A stretch of 64,000 bases of DNA, taken from assembly GCF_901000735.1 (NCBI RefSeq), contig NC_081548.1:4588001-4652000 (forward strand). The letters are read 5' to 3'. Positions 1 to 11,364 of the stretch are shown one piece after another (within the stretch, counting starts at the first letter, position 1; every line of letters begins with the position of its first letter). A program made the translations under genes and the position numbers. Under the pieces are notes generated by a model. It was given only the letters and a program-made list of their open reading frames with translations, searched no databases and was not told the origin of the DNA. Origin of the DNA: Corylus avellana. Its lineage: Eukaryota > Streptophyta > Magnoliopsida > Fagales > Betulaceae.

Positions 1-172
1 ACCCGAACAAACCCATAAAATTTGTTAGTGAATTAGCGGTTTTACATTCCTAACGCTCACCACCCATTTATTCAAATTCAAATCATCTCCAGATCATTTG
101 AACTGAAAACGAGCCGATTCTTAATTTATAGTCGAAGAATATTTTTGTTTTCAAAAAAATTATAAAATAAGA
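1..172. repeat. Upstream segment of EG45 copy A, duplicated at 26546-26712
   Basis: This stretch recurs in the same orientation at 26546-26712 with about eight mismatches in 170 bases. The second copy ends exactly at an N gap. Here it lies upstream of EG45 copy A. It may be either a tandem-duplicated promoter flank or redundant overlap between two contigs or haplotypes. Confidence 0.85.
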
Positions 173-476
173 AAAATGCCCTTCAACAATAAAGAACCGG
201 CTGGTTAGAAAGAATCTTGTTCCGCGGTTGACCCGTACCACGCCTACTTACAACCACTCTTTATTTCGTTGAAAATAAATAAATAAATAAATTCAACTAA
301 TTACCCACCATGTAGTAATGTAACGTGACTTTCGTTGTTAGACTGTTTTTAAGCCAGAATCTGATTCTGTGAATTAAGATTATCATCATTAATTATGTGG
401 ACCCTACCAGATTTAGTATTTATTTTGTTATCTCATTTTTATTGCAGTTTCTTATTTTGGATTACCTTTATTCTAC

Positions 477-484
477 TATAAATA
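477..484 (+). promoter_or_regulatory. TATA box of EG45 copy A
   Basis: The octamer TATAAATA lies 84 bases upstream of the ATG at 568. The leader that follows is CT-rich, as is common in plant 5' UTRs. The spacing predicts a transcription start near 510. The intron acceptor seen before the ATG in copies B, C and E is altered here, so this copy appears to be driven directly from this promoter. Confidence 0.5.
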
Positions 485-567
485 CACAGTGATTTCTTTT
501 TTCTTTTTACTAATTACAGTTTACTTTTATTTCAAGAGAATCCTTCAACTCCCCTTCCTTCGGAGGA

Positions 568-685
568 ATGTCTAATCCGGGGCTCTTCTCGCAATGCCTG
601 TTTGTATTGCTCCTACTACTGCAGCTCCTTCATGTCTCCCATGCAGATGTTGGCACAGCTGCCCACTACAGACCCCCATATTTAC
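568..685 (+). CDS. EG45-like protein copy A, exon 1 only (signal peptide exon)
   Basis: The exon opens with MSNPGLFSQCLF and continues as a leucine-rich secretion signal ending in HVSHA. The mature start DVGTAAHYRPPYL follows, as in the complete copies. It ends in phase 1 (TTA C) at a canonical donor, GTAAGTG, at 686, and the intron start resembles those of copies E and F. No EG45 body exon follows before the N gap at 1858, nor before copy B. Its signal peptide (SQCLF) is closest to copy C, and the orphan body exon of copy D is also closest to copy C. Exon 1 here plus 28183-28483 plus 30631-30637 gives 426 nt, an uninterrupted 141-residue protein. This is therefore either the first exon of copy D displaced by assembly, or a truncated gene. 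Confidence 0.75.
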
Positions 686-828
686 GTAAGTGCCACTCAC
701 GACATAATATGGCTTCAAAAATAACTTCCATGGCTGCAATTTTCAAGTTCTTTGGAGAATATCTTATAACTATTTTACAATATTGAAGTTACAAAAAAAA
801 AAAAAAAAAAAAAATTTGGGAAAACTTT

Positions 829-1135
829 ATTATCAGGAAAACTTTATTATTTTCCATTCATGATCTTTCATTGCTTTTGTAATTATACTTTTAAACTTTA
901 AAAAATATCAATTTAGTATTTCAACTTCTTAGAAGTTTGCAATGCCAATCATTTTGTTCAAATTCAACTTTAAATTCCCACAATACCATTGTCCAAATTC
1001 AATGTATTTTTGTAATTTTATACATAGTATCTTATTGCTTTAAAGTTGAATTTTGACAGGAATTGACACTTTTTAAAGTTTAAAGGTATGATTGCAAAAG
1101 TAATAAAAAAATTTATGGATGGTAAGTGAAGGTTT
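829..1135. mobile_element. Foldback (MITE-like) element, family F1, in intron after copy A exon 1
   Basis: The left arm begins GGAAAACTTTATTATTTTCC and is mirrored on the right by a segment ending GTAAGTGAAGGTTTTCC. The two arms pair imperfectly over about 100 bases each. The same terminal motif (GGGAAACTTTACT) and layout recur near 16610, 20478 and 28543. There is no coding capacity. It is a non-autonomous inverted-repeat element of unknown superfamily. Confidence 0.6.
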
Positions 1136-1394
1136 TCCAAAAATAAAAAATAAAAAAAAATTCAAAGGTTAGTCAGGGACTATCATATTAACATTGTGTG
1201 ATAGTTATGTGATAAAAATATGATTTTTAATATTACTCTTATTTAAAATAGACCATAAATTTTCTTTGTTTTTGGAAACGTCAATTAGAGCACTAGCAGT
1301 AGCTTTCCTAAATCTCATTTCCTTATTTAAATGCAGGAAAAACTCCTAAAAAAAAATCACTTGAAATAGACTTCCTTGGTGTTCCTTTAGTTTA

Positions 1395-1570
1395 TGAGTA
1401 ATGCTACAAGTCCATCTTGTGTTACTCTTGTATCCCTCAAAAAATGATGTGACTTTTAACATCACCATTGAGCTTGTGATTGATTATGTATTGGATTTTG
1501 ATCAAATTGTAATTTTAAGAGTCATATCATTTTTTGAGGGACACAAGGGTGCTACAAGAGAAACTTCTAG
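1395..1570. mobile_element. Short foldback MITE, family F3, copy 1
   Basis: The arms read about GTTACTCTTGTATCCCTC and, on the far side, GAGGGACACAAGGGTGCTAC, and pair with each other. The centre is an AT-rich near-palindrome around TTGATCAAATTGTAATTTT. Two further copies occur at 33275-33425 and 36395-36545. It is about 150-175 bp long and non-coding. Confidence 0.6.
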
Positions 1571-1575
1571 AATTA

Positions 1576-1857
1576 TGGTCCGTTTGGGAGTGTTATTTCA
1601 ATAAGCGCGATTTTAAAAATCGCATTTTAAAAAAGGGAAATTATATCTAAAATCCTTAGGTAAACGCGCTTTTTTAAAAAACTCCCTGTGTATTTTTTTT
1701 TGGAAATTTAATTCCTGGGTAACTCGAAACTACTAGAAACTCCCTATCGTCACTTTTTGTTAACTTCTGTTAGTCTACTCAAAACTCACCGTTTTATCTG
1801 ATTAAAATATTATTTTTTTATTAATTTAATTTAAAAAATTCAATCTTAAAAAAAATT
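1576..1857. mobile_element. Left part of a TIR transposon (GGTCCGTTTGGGAGTG end), broken by gap
   Basis: It starts with GGTCCGTTTGGGAGTG followed by the AAATCGCATTTTAAAA-type arm common in plant hAT/MULE-like MITEs. The segment 1620-1857 is the reverse complement of 26813-27050, and the opposite terminus CACTCCCAAACGGACC lies near 27400-27414. The two pieces therefore look like the two halves of one element, or of two copies, each ending at an N gap. Confidence 0.6.
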
Positions 1858-1957
1858 NNNNNNNNNNNNNNNNNNNNNNNNNNNNNNNNNNNNNNNNNNN
1901 NNNNNNNNNNNNNNNNNNNNNNNNNNNNNNNNNNNNNNNNNNNNNNNNNNNNNNNNN
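1858..1957. other. Assembly gap (100 N)
   Basis: This is exactly 100 N, the usual placeholder for a gap of unknown size. It interrupts the intron that follows copy A exon 1, inside a transposon arm. Confidence 0.99.
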
Positions 1958-1999
1958 AAAAAAAAAAAATTGAAGGAGAGAGATATTAAAGGAGAATTC

Positions 2000-2070
2000 A
2001 AATTTGAGGTATAAGCACCAAATTTGAGGTATTAACACCAAATTTAAGGTATTAGTACCAAATTTAAGAT
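2000..2070. repeat. Short tandem repeat, 20-bp unit, about 3.5 copies
   Basis: The unit AAATTTGAGGTATTAACACC is repeated with small changes at 2000, 2020, 2040 and 2060. It lies directly after the N gap and has no coding content. Confidence 0.85.
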
Positions 2071-2099
2071 AATTAAATTCTTTTTGGGTGATATTTCAT

Positions 2100-4780
2100 A
2101 CCGGCCCTAAAGGATTAACCTTCCACCCCTAAATTTTAGTTTTAAATTAAAAAATAAATGTTAAGGCATTAAAAATTAAATATTAATTCATAGAAATTTA
2201 ATTAACTAAAAAAAAAAAAAAAACAAAACAAAATTTATTATATTATTATTATTTTTTAATACATTTCCCACGCTAGTTGGCAGCCGCATAGCCGGACTCT
2301 GGATCAAAAGACGCCATTTTAGAAACATCTGAAACTTCTAGTAGCTCTCGCCGTAATCCATTAGTCTTGCCTTCTCTTTTTCTCTCTCTTCCTTTACAAA
2401 GAATGCAATGGAGCTCCACAGCCATAACAACAAGTCAAAAACCCAGAGACTTGCAGGAGGATCGTAGAGAAGAACAAGATTGTAGAGAGGAATCTTGGGT
2501 TTTTTGGATCCGTAAGTATCAAATTTTATAGCATACCTAAGCGATCTTCTTCTCTAATAAGCCATTTGGGTTCTTGTTAGAGTCCCTCACCAAATATCTC
2601 GAGCCAAAAGCTTTCGCCACTTAATTTTTTAAGGTTTTTCTTTTTCCTCTCGTTGTTTTTCACTTTTCTCTCTTTGGCGCCACTGAATCTTCTCTCTCCC
2701 GCTCTCGCTCATTCTCACTCTTTGCGGTCGATCATCTTTGGTATTTCTTAAGATACTTTGGCGGATCAGAGCTTCCGATCTGACCGACAATCGGAAATAG
2801 ATTTGGATCAACTAAACCTTGGGCCTCAAGCACATATAGAGCCTCTATTTTTGGTATGTTTGTTTCTTGTTGTAATTTGGGTATGTGTTTTTGTTGTAAT
2901 TTGGGTATATATTTTTATTGTAATTTTTGTATCGGTAATTTTCTATGTTTGTAAATATATTTTTATCGCCAAAATTGTATTGAAATTCTGGGTATATGTT
3001 TATGTCGCAAGAAGAATATTCTTCCATTTCTCACTTCTCTTACTCTAGGCTGTTATTTATAACTTCTCTATAGTTAATCTGGGTTGTGTTTATTCATTTT
3101 TCCATCTAGGTTGTGTTTTTTTCAAATGGGTCTTGGTTTCATGGATATTTGGCTGGCATCTTTCATTTGGTTGGGCAGATTGATGAACATGTAATGTGTT
3201 TTCTTTGGTACTCCGTTGTTTGGTAGCTGAGAAAATCCAAGGAAAAGAGGATCTTTTTAGTTGAGTTTTGATTCTAAGGTATAGAGGAACTCAGCAACCA
3301 AGATAAATAGTTGCATTGCAGCGACCTGAGGATGATTTCGTTAAAGATTTGTTTGACTTTTTTTCTCATAGAAGTTTTCCCTACATTTTCTCAGGAACCA
3401 AACAGGCTAATAGCATGTATATTTGTGGTAAAAGCTTGAGATGTTTTTCTGAAATGCTTCATGAGCGCTTTGTAGTGGCTCTAATGTACAAGAAATGACC
3501 TTTATTCTCAGTATTACGTGTTTCTGCCGTTTCATTACTATTTGCTAATGTAGGTGTTAATAAACAATTACTTAGTGATTTAGTTTATTGTCAGCTGAAG
3601 TTGATTGTTATGTTAATTTTTGCTTCTCTGATGCTTTATTTAGTTTAAAACTTTGTGCTAGGTTCAATGCCATTTTGTTGTACTTTCTAGTCTAAAATTG
3701 GAAAATAAGTTCCAACATTGTTTGGTTCCCGAGAAAATAGAGGACAAAGGTACAATGTGAATGTTTGTATATATTATGGCAATAGTAAGAAGGGATAATA
3801 GTTGCCATATATTAAATATGTTTGCATGCGTGTGTTTGTGGTATATAAAGAAAAGGAAAATATTTAAGTTCTATGGTTTTTGTTGTAGTGTGTATTTCTT
3901 TAAGTAAGACAAGTTGGGTTCACTTCAACTATTTCGTATTTATTTGAGATTAAGGGCGTGCCGATTCATTGATCAATTTTATTAATGCTATATACCATAT
4001 AAGTACTCTCCTTCCATCATTCAAAGTTCATGTAGCATAGTTCTCTAACTCATTTTCATCCACCAAATGTTATAAAGAACTACATCATATCAGCTTTGAA
4101 AAAATGAAAGGAGAATACTTGTCTAGTATATAACATTACTCTATCCTATGTGGGGCAATCAAGATTTGTCCGTTGTTGGTTTAATTTTAGTGATTGGGGG
4201 AGTTGAAAGATATGAAAGTTGAGAATTGAAACAGAATAACGAACCTAGCAATTTCTCACCTAAGTAACACATGCATATTCTGCTACTGTGAGCCATAAGC
4301 GACTAAAATTACCATGATTGTATGTGTTCATTTATGACTCTTGATCTTTAAATGAAATCCCCCAAACCAATAAAGAAGAATATCTAAATGAAGTAGATAA
4401 ATATTTAGAGAGTTTGATTCGTGGTGCTTTTGGGAAGTAGCTAGCTTAGCTAAAATAGCGAAAGTGGATTTTCTATCTAAAATTTAGCTAGTTCACTATG
4501 AATGCTCTAAGGGAAGTTAAAACTATAAAACATCTGCACCGTACTACTGTGATATATAGTTTTCTGATTTATTACTATATATACTTATGATGTAATTGAT
4601 CACACAGTTGGACTCAACCAACCAACGTCTCCAAAAAAGTGTTGAAACAATCAGAGGCTTCTCGGTATTGCTAGCGAAAAAACTATGCTCAAGTTAGCAA
4701 AAGAAATGGTGTATTTCTCTAACGATTTGTTTCAAAAATGTTAAGAGTGTTTATCATATTTTTAGTTTGACCCCACAATA
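2100..4780. other. No recognised gene; possible non-coding transcript start near 2330-2510
   Basis: The stretch 2330-2510 has a pyrimidine-rich leader and then a purine-rich segment ending GGATCC|GTAAGTATC, which resembles a 5' exon with a good donor. The following 2 kb is T-rich like an intron, but I found no conserved downstream coding exon. Short open frames here have no recognisable family. This could be the upstream region or an old leader of the gene at 4814. Confidence 0.3.
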
Positions 4781-4813
4781 ATTATTTTCTGACTCCATCA
4801 CTGGCAGTTTGCC

Positions 4814-5247
4814 ATGGAAGGAGCTCAAAGCTGTGACAATGCTCATGTAAAGAGAGTGCCATCGTCTCCAGAAGAAGATGGAACTCTCAAGAATTGTCTC
4901 GAGACTTTTGGCACTGGTCAAAATCAGATGTTTTCGCTAAGAAAAGCTGGTCTCTCTCTCTCTCATCTTATTATTATTACTATTTTTTTATGGTATTGAT
5001 TTCAATAAAAATGTGAGACTATATTCTCAACATTCATGACACCATAATTTGATTTTGCAGGAATTTCTAAAGGATCTAGTCCTCAACTCTTCTATCGATG
5101 CCTCATTCTACTACTGCTCCTAGTGAACCTTGCTCCTCTTTCCAATGGAGATGTTGGCACAGCGGCCCAATACGAAGCTCCATTCTCACGTACGTGATTA
5201 CACTATAAGAACTTTGACTCCCAAAATAACTTCCACAAACTGACGTG

Positions 5248-5279
<32 letters not shown>

Positions 5280-6195
5280 CCTTTAAACAGCCACTGCATG
5301 TTATGGAACCAATGAGGCACAATTCCCGTCGAGTGAAGAGTTCGGATCAGCTGGCGAGGCGATATGGGACAATGGTGAGGCCTGCGGGAGACTATATGAA
5401 GTGCAGTGCATAAGTGGCCCTGATCCCACAACTTGCATTCCAGGCCAGATAGTTCAAGTAAGGATTGTCGATCATGCACTTACTTCGGTCTCGAGGCCTT
5501 CCTGGGATGATGCTACCATGGTTCTTTCTACGACTGCATTTGGGAAGATCTCCAACGCATCTGCTACATTTATTAACATACAATACATCCCGTGAGTCTC
5601 TTTCATTTCTGTCTCTCTCTCAATTTAACAAATCTTCAAATCCTGCTTCCTCTGTCAAAATTTCTTGCTCTTTCAAACCCATTTGAGATCGATTCTCTCT
5701 TTCTCAAGACACATTGCACCTGTTGGATCTTTGGGTATGAGTGATTTTCCTTTTCCCATGAAATTGAAGCAAAAACAGTGTTTCTCAATAATTAACTATA
5801 ATAAAAATGCTAACAAGAGTTACATTTCCAAGTGTCACATTAATTATAGGCCTTTTTACTAAATTTCTTACTTTGCATGATATGCCATGACCATAGAGAG
5901 AATCTCTATAGATACTTGTAAGAACATTAACCTTTCTCTCCACTTTTTGCCCACAAAAAGAGTGTGCGTGCTTGTGTCTGTGTGAAAGAGATCACATAAG
6001 GGTAGACTCCTTTAATAGCTGGGATTGATTGGTGGCAAACTTGTTCATGCTTGATCAAGTTACATTTGGCAATATGAACATGCAGTTCTAATTTTTATTT
6101 TATTTTTACTGCTGGAGTAATTTTCACAATAAAATGAAAGAACATTTTGATTGTTCTTGACATCAAAAGATTCTCTTTTAATGTACAGGGCTTGA
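4814..6195 (+). CDS. EG45 copy B: chimeric gene, MYB-derived first exon plus EG45 domain
   Basis: Proposed exons are 4814-4949, 5061-5189, 5291-5591 and 6189-6195 (573 nt, 190 residues, no internal stop). Exon 1 aligns codon by codon with R2R3-MYB first exons: family [22 protein letters not shown] corresponds here to the stretch MEGAQSCDNAHVK then RVPSSPEED, followed by TLKNCLETFGTG and RKAG. It ends at the classic MYB intron-1 position, phase 1 after AAA GCT G. Both R2 tryptophans present in this exon are lost (W to S, W to Q), so DNA binding is not expected. The second exon is the EG45 signal exon, whose usual ATG TCT is ATT TCT, so it needs an upstream start; its acceptor TTTTGCAG|GA completes the glycine codon in frame. 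The hydrophobic run LILLLLLVNL would then be internal, with cleavage likely before DVGTAA. The body exon has four cysteines, and the terminal exon adds A and stop. The weak point is the donor, GTCTCT, now in a CT repeat. It could instead be a pseudogene. Confidence 0.6.
5245..5276. repeat. (CT)n microsatellite in copy B intron
   Basis: An uninterrupted CT run sits in the intron between the signal exon and the body exon, shortly before the acceptor at 5290. It lengthens the polypyrimidine tract. Confidence 0.9.
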
Positions 6196-7061
6196 GGAGG
6201 ACATACCATTATATTGATTTATCAAGTGGGGAAGGGGACCTGACTGTTTGTCATGTCATTGTGGTTGATTGGTGCAAGGATATAAGAGATTGGGCAGCAG
6301 AGAACTTGTTTTCATATTGCTGTTCCAAGTATTTTACACAGAATTTATTAAAAATAAAAGAGTATTTTACACAGTTGTAAGTTTACTTTGCATGTATTTC
6401 GGTCTTCTTCGTGACCTCTTAGGTTTGACTGTTTTCGAAACCAAAATTCTTGCGTTGATTTTATGGTTGTGATGTCTATGTATTTATTGGTTTAATAATT
6501 TTATACTGTTGTTATTATTGCTTGTGTGATTGTTTTGGGGGGTAAGAACTCGATCCTTGGTTCCTATTAACAGTATAAATGTATATTTCAAAACAAAAGG
6601 GTAAACATATAGTGAGAAGAGTATTCCTAGTACTAGTATTTTATAATCTATCACTACAAACATCATTTATCGTTTGGCATATGAACATGATCACCTGTTT
6701 AAATTCTCTTTTTAAAGATTTATGGCTTTTTTATTTTGTTTTTATTGAAACTATGGTTGTCTTCTACTTCATGAATCTATGAGTAGTTTTGTGGCTTTTT
6801 AAACTTCAGTTTGTTGTTGCAGTATTATTAAATTATACGACAATGTCACAAAAAATATTAAAAAAAAAATTAAGTAAATTAGCCATATTATCAATTAAAA
6901 AGAAGATGCTAGAAAAACTTAAATATAAAAACTTAGTAATTTTGCACCCCAAAAAGTGAGAACAATGATTTTTAAATAAAAAAATATAATATAAAAATTA
7001 AAATAAATATTATTTAATTAATATTTGAATATAAGAAAAAGGCCTCATTGAAATTTATCTT
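6196..7061. other. 3' flank of copy B, AT-rich, no gene seen
   Basis: The segment just after the stop reads through sequence shared with the other EG45 copies (ATTGATTTATCAAGTG), consistent with a conserved 3' UTR. Beyond about 6500 it is AT-rich with no recognisable gene. Confidence 0.5.
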
Positions 7062-7322
7062 TGAGCATCTCTAGCAGTAAGAGGTATTCTACCTAGTCAA
7101 AAAGCACAACTCTCTATTTTAGCTACTCATTTTTTAATACTAATTCCAACAGATTCTTTATTTCATTTTTTATTTTTTTAAAATATTAATTTTTAATCCT
7201 TCTTTATTATTTTTTTTTTCACTTTCCTCTCTCCCTCACTCTCCCTCACTCTTCCCTCTCAACCCAAACCCAAACCTCCCATGACCAGTTATTCCATCTC
7301 AACCCAAACCCCCCATGGCTAG
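7062..7322. mobile_element. Left end of a GAGCATCTCTAGCAG-type TIR element, cut by gap
   Basis: The terminus GAGCATCTCTAGCAGTA is the common angiosperm MITE end seen in reverse at about 13500, 15730 and 47806. The interior (CTCAACCCAAACC... CCCATGGCTAG) matches 15180-15345, where a copy ends with CTGCTGGAGATGCTC. The element is interrupted by the N gap at 7323. Confidence 0.6.
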
Positions 7323-7422
7323 NNNNNNNNNNNNNNNNNNNNNNNNNNNNNNNNNNNNNNNNNNNNNNNNNNNNNNNNNNNNNNNNNNNNNNNNNNNNNN
7401 NNNNNNNNNNNNNNNNNNNNNN
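7323..7422. other. Assembly gap (100 N) truncating the EDR2-like gene
   Basis: The right edge abuts exon 6 of the EDR2-like gene within coding sequence, while the left edge is transposon sequence. Everything downstream of exon 6 is absent from the window. Confidence 0.99.
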
Positions 7423-10400
7423 TTATAAGCTTTTTTAACTCATGTGCATATCGCCTCACTCTAGGTCGATGTCCTTCCAGATTGATCCTTCCACAGTATA
7501 AAAAAGGTTAAGAGACATAAGACAAGTATAAAAGAGTAAGAAAGTTTCATATGCCAAGGAATACAAAGGCTTGAATCTATCGCGTAAAAGACAGCTAGTG
7601 CACCTGTAATGTATTATGTATACATACAAAGAGCAACCTAAAGAAATGATCCCGGCATCAGATGGAACCCAGCAATAAAAATAGTAGATAATAGAACCAA
7701 AAAAAAATCCAAACCTTTACCCTAGACTAATTCAACCTTGCTTAAATTGTACCATCTAATTATGGAAAAATCCCTTCATAAAGAGCTTGCTTTGCATTTT
7801 AACAAAGCAATCTACCAGGTGGAATCAGCTGGCAGTTTCCTCTCAATCCTCATTTAAATGGTTCAAAGACCTTTCTGAAAATAAACTCTACCCAGTTCAA
7901 GTACTCAGGTAAACTCTATCATCAATTCAGAAAAAAAAAAAATGCATACTCGGTCTCCATGTTCAGTTTGTTTCTCGTACTACCTCCTTTTGAGAGCTCA
8001 TACTCAGCCTGTCAAAAGCAAAGTTTCAGAAAAATGAAGAGAGGAAAAAACTTGGTAATCCTGCAAAAGTTAATTTTAGTTCTACACAACATTCTCAATA
8101 CTTGCAAAAACAAAGTTTGACTTAGATGTCACAAGGACCACCAAAAAGGTTCGATTTTTTCTCAGAAACCCCCCATAATTTTATAATTTGTACTATGAAA
8201 GTCACAACATTCTAGCTGATTTTCTTGTACCTGTTGCTTGGCATGATCAAAGGCCTCCATCCATTTTCGGGCTTCTCCAGCATTAGCGACAGCAATCTTT
8301 AAGGGGAAAAAATCCACACAATTGATAGTCATGTCCTCATAACAGGAAAAAAAGGAGCCAATTCTGACTTTTTTTTTTTTCTTTTTTTATGAACTTTCAA
8401 TTTCTAGGTGACAGTTTTTAAGATCTGAATAACTTGAGACCACAAACTTACTTCTCCCTTTTTCGCCTCATCCAACCGATTGTAAAACTTTAAAACATAA
8501 AGATCCTAGCAAAAAGGAATCGCATTAGCAGCAAAATCTTGCTTCCTTTATCTCCTCAAAATAGTAAAAAATAAAATAAATAAATCCAAACATTTTTCGC
8601 TAGTCAGAACAACTGATAGAAATAAAAATAACAGAATAAATAGTTAAATAAGATGGCAATCCATAAATTATTAACAATACAGATGACACATAAATTTACT
8701 AGGACCTTACTCCCTGGTTGACCTTCCGACGCCCTAGCTCCTGCACCAAAAGTGTGGGCCCTGCAACACCCTTCCTAATGGGTTTCTGCACCAAGAAAAT
8801 GTTGAACATAAAGTTCAAGATTCAATAAAAATAAATAAAAAGAAAAAGTTGAAGCAAATAGTACGTGTTATAGCAAGACCAATGTTATAAAATCAACACT
8901 TGCATCCTCAAATTATGTTTCTGTTCTCAAATAGTATGATGGTTTTCTCTCACTTTGCTCATGTACGACCTTTTTGAGTTCATAATCTTACTTATGCAAC
9001 GAAGAACTGTTTAAAAAGGAGACAAAAGCTTATATTAACAACTATCTACAAAAGGCTTACCAACTCAAAAACACAGAAGCCATAGGAGGAAACTAAAGCA
9101 ACATTTAAAACCCAACAGAAAACTCTAAAATGAGAATAACCTCTTTGCAAGATAATCACAATCTCATATATTTGTTAAGGACAAATTTCTATTTGTTCTC
9201 TTTGTTTTGGTTAAGTTTACTTTTCTTATTTTCTAAAGGTTTTCTTATTTAAAAATTCATCTTTCTCTATGTTCAGCTGGATCAGGTTTCTTGTTATATT
9301 AAATTTTTTACCAATTCAGGATCCATATAGTGCACCGATACCCAATGCATCATCAACCATTGAAACATATCTATCACCCACTTCACCATGACTTCATCAA
9401 ATCCCTCCCACCGAAGGTTCTTCATTGCTGATCTAGAAAATCTTCAGCCAAAAACCTATGAGGAAAAGCCATTAAGCTAAACTTGGATATCCTAACCATT
9501 TTGCCAACACTGAAACTAAACTCACTCTATAGTTTATACTACTTAAGTGTCCATTTGGTTTAGCGGTTTCAAAATGCAATTTGAAAAAGTACCAATTTCA
9601 AAATGCAATTTGAAAAAATAACAATTTCAAAATGCAGTTAATATTCATCAAAAAAATTCCAAATAGCGATTTTTTTTTAAATGCCATTAACTTGGTAAAA
9701 TTGTGGTTTGGCTTTTAAAAATGTACCCCTTGTCAGTGATTTGACCACCATATTTTTCAAACAGACTTCCAAACGGATCAATTTCCACAAATTTGTTTAA
9801 AAACAAGCTTTTGGCCGCGATTTCGTGAGGCCAAACACGCCCTACATCCACTATTCCAATTTCCAAACCTTCAAGGTGTCACCATAAAGCGCAGATTCTT
9901 TAACTTGACATTATCATTACTCGTTAGGATTTTTTTTCTTTCCAAGTTCCACACTGTTTCAAACACTTCAAGTTTGACCAAACTAATTGGGACTACTATA
10001 AACTTGAAGGGCCTTGTGACTTGTCCAACTGATGTTCACCATCTTCCTCTTCAGCGGTGTGATTCGAATAAACTCCACATAAAATTTCACACATCCACAT
10101 TTATCACAATTAAATCAAAACCAAGAAACCAAGAAAATCCACCTCAACAATCAAACAAACAGCTGAATACACAGAAAACATAAAATTGAGAAGGAAAAAA
10201 AAAACTCCAAAAGTAAAAAAGAGAAAGAGAAAAAGTGCGTTTCTCTTACAATGCCGGGGTTCTCGCTGGGATCACGCTTGTACATCTCTACGTACTTGCC
10301 CCGAATGAAGAGGAACCTGAGGTGGCAGTACTCGTGCCCGATCGAGTTCACGCCCAGATGGTATACCCACCCTCCTACAGCTCCGGCTCCGGACCCGCCC

Positions 10401-10450
10401 GAGCTTTCGGACCCCTCGCTCCCGCTCTTCCTCAACGGCGTCGTCTCCAT
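7423..10450 (-). CDS. EDR2L: ENHANCED DISEASE RESISTANCE 2-like (PH part), 3' end missing
   Basis: Six exons read on the minus strand: 10450-10250, 8785-8711, 8505-8452, 8296-8231, 8008-7950 and 7487-7423 (partial). All have GT-AG borders and agreeing phases. The product starts METTPLRKSGSEGSE and continues with GWVYHLGVNSIGHEYCHLRF, LFIRGKYVEMYKRDP, GPTLLVQELGRRKVNQGD, FYNRLDEAKKGE and EINLEGHRPRVRRYA, which is diagnostic of EDR2/EDR2-like proteins. Members are about 720 residues: an N-terminal PH domain that binds PI4P, then START, then DUF1336; Arabidopsis EDR2 restrains salicylate-dependent defence and cell death. Only about 174 residues (the PH region) are present. Exon 6 runs into the N gap, and no START or DUF1336 coding lies left of it. 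So either the gap is large, the contigs are misjoined, or a transposon truncated the gene. The serine/glycine-rich start is GC-rich compared with its surroundings. Confidence 0.92.
9548..9843. mobile_element. MITE-like TIR element in EDR2-like intron 1
   Basis: The left end GTCCATTTGGTTTAGCGG and right end GGCCAAACACGCCC are imperfect inverted repeats. The arms are built of AAATGCAATTT motifs like the elements at 1576, 27400, 49390 and 55800. It lies wholly inside the 1.46-kb first intron of the EDR2-like gene. Confidence 0.5.
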
Positions 10451-11364
10451 CGTCCTGCTCGGCGTGCTCTCGCTGCTCGCATACGCAAGCTCTGCGGAGG
10501 ATCCGAGTCGGAAGTGATGGTCGTCGAGACACTCGCGCTTTTCTCTCGAATCTTGTAAGAGTATTTTTCTATTTTTGAAATATATATTTTCTACAGTTTT
10601 TTTTTTTTTGTTATCACATATTAAGTTAATAAATTTAGCTTTAATTATACGATATTGAGTAAAAATAAAACAAAATTTTGTTTGGCCTAAACAATTTCAT
10701 AAATTAAAAGCCATCATTTTAAATAAAATCACAAAAAATATATCATTTCAAAACGCTTTTTTTTAAAATGTGTAGCAAACAATAGAGAATTTTTAATAAC
10801 ATATGGTTTTAAAAGCTAACTACTATCTATCTCTAAGAGGTAGCTCAATTAGCAAATTATCGCAATTAATTTGCTAATTATCGCAATTAACATATGTTTT
10901 GGTAGTTTGAAGAGTAAAGTATCGCAATTAATAGTTTAAGAGGTAAATTATTATTGAAGTGGTAGTTTGAGAAGGTCAAGTAAACTTTACCCTAAATAAT
11001 ATTAGTCATGTTACAAATCATTTTCCATAATATATTTGCCATTTACTACCTTTTTGAATTATTGACGTATTAAAATTTCCCTAATTTTGTAAATATCCTA
11101 AACCAAATATTATGTGCTTAAAATTGCGAAATGTAAATGGCAGAATAATTATTCAAAACCTAAGAATTTCACGTAAAATTATCTAAAGAAATTGGTTTTA
11201 ACAGGGGGGGTTGGTGATTCTCACTTTTTTAATATTCTTTTTCTATTTCCGGGAAGATGGGCATTGTGGTGGGAGGGAATGACGATTGTCGTGTTGGATT
11301 TTGAATCTGGGCCGTACACGTCATTTCGCGAGTCCCATCAAGGTGGGGCCATGTACGTTGTAAT
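10451..11364. other. 5' flank of the EDR2-like gene; AT-rich, no gene
   Basis: The first 100 bases upstream of the ATG are GC-rich and probably the 5' UTR. Then AT-rich DNA with simple duplications (GCAATTAATTTGCTAATTATC twice near 10850-10890) follows, with no coding signal. Confidence 0.4.

Noticed and set aside
4814..4999. Reading 4814-4999 as a stand-alone 61-residue gene
   Set aside because: The first 45 codons are MYB exon 1; the rest reads into a CT repeat and intron.
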